Shown here: piece after piece, positions 5,172 through 5,277 of the stretch | How positions within the stretch are numbered: position 1 is the stretch's first letter | Layout: each line of letters starts with the position of its first letter | Assembly: GCA_012512865.1 (NCBI GenBank) | Contig: JAAZDH010000303.1 | Span: 1-5,277, forward strand | DNA length: 5,277 nucleotides | DNA from: Clostridiaceae bacterium | Lineage (GTDB): Bacteria; Bacillota; Clostridia; Acetivibrionales; DUMC01 | Direction of reading: 5' to 3' | Position numbers and translations under genes: made by a program | Notes under the pieces: generated by a model | The model's database searches: none | What the model was told of the DNA's origin: nothing | The model's input: only the letters and a program-made list of their open reading frames with translations

Positions 5172-5277
5172 ATGAGAACCAAGAGGTTGTACAAGTATAA
5201 AAAAATCAGGCAAAAAAGAATGTTAAAACTGCTGCTATTCGGACTGGTAATCCCGTTCACTTCCATCTTTGCAGGTT
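5172..5277 (+). CDS. Start of a membrane-anchored or secreted protein, 3' end missing
   Basis: An ATG at 5172 follows AAAAAGGAGG (5151-5160) by 11 bases, and the frame stays open to the window edge (35 full codons). The visible N-terminus is strongly basic (MRTKRLYKYKKIRQKR, residues 1-16). It is followed by a hydrophobic run, LKLLLFGLVIPFTSIFAG (18-35), which looks like an uncleaved signal anchor or signal peptide with the basic part in the cytoplasm. A function cannot be assigned. Short basic-plus-anchor starts like this occur in clostridial single-pass envelope proteins, including some sporulation-related ones, but the diagnostic domain would lie outside the window. It is transcribed away from the FAH-PHP operon and does not obviously belong with the sugar genes. 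Confidence 0.7.
   Translation, partial: MRTKRLYKYKKIRQKRMLKLLLFGLVIPFTSIFAG

Noticed and set aside
5003..5266. An 87-codon open frame on the - strand over the right-hand repeats and the 5172 gene.
   Set aside because: It overlaps the well-supported + strand start with its strong ribosome binding site, has low-complexity sequence, and matches no family I recognise.

Overview
The window looks like a piece of a Firmicutes (clostridial) chromosome. The evidence is moderate-to-low GC with very AT-rich intergenic DNA, strong AGGAGG-type ribosome binding sites, and protein families typical of clostridial carbohydrate-use loci. I cannot name the genus. No rRNA, tRNA, CRISPR array, transposase or phage gene is visible.

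Left part, + strand (1-3113). A two-domain SIS sugar-phosphate isomerase/deaminase-type gene is cut by the left edge. A PfkB-family sugar kinase follows after 59 bases, and a 23-bp tandem repeat straddles the SIS stop codon. The pair looks like the end of a sugar or amino-sugar catabolic operon: the kinase phosphorylates a sugar, and the SIS enzyme deaminates, isomerises or deglycates a phosphosugar. An AraC-family regulator then follows behind a 213-base gap that holds a recognisable sigma-A-type promoter, an inverted repeat over its -10, and a perfect 14-bp palindrome in the leader. The regulator's 3' end appears frameshifted by loss of one T in a T run (3028-3032). Restoring it recovers the usual AraC-family ending (SPSEHRK).

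Middle, - strand (3173-4664). A fumarylacetoacetate-hydrolase (FAH) family enzyme is followed by a PHP-domain metal-dependent phosphoesterase, 64 bases apart and probably one operon, convergent with the AraC gene. The PHP start codon lacks a well-placed ribosome binding site. It overlaps the stop (ATGA) of a four-codon mini-ORF that does have one, which suggests translational coupling.

Right part (4665-5171) is a 507-base divergent intergenic region. It is rich in repeats: two perfect 19-bp direct repeats 30 bp apart beside the FAH promoter, a recurring TGACAT core, a hairpin-like element, a long imperfect inverted repeat enclosing several perfect palindromes, and AT-rich repeats leading to the last gene. 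That gene (5172 to the edge, + strand) has a good ribosome binding site and encodes a basic N-terminus followed by a membrane segment. Only 35 codons are visible.

The most useful observations are the AraC frameshift, the 19-bp direct repeats as a candidate operator (with a related ATATGACAT core upstream of the AraC gene), and the mini-ORF before the PHP gene. I see no convincing new multi-gene system; the genes belong to known families whose exact substrates cannot be read from sequence alone.
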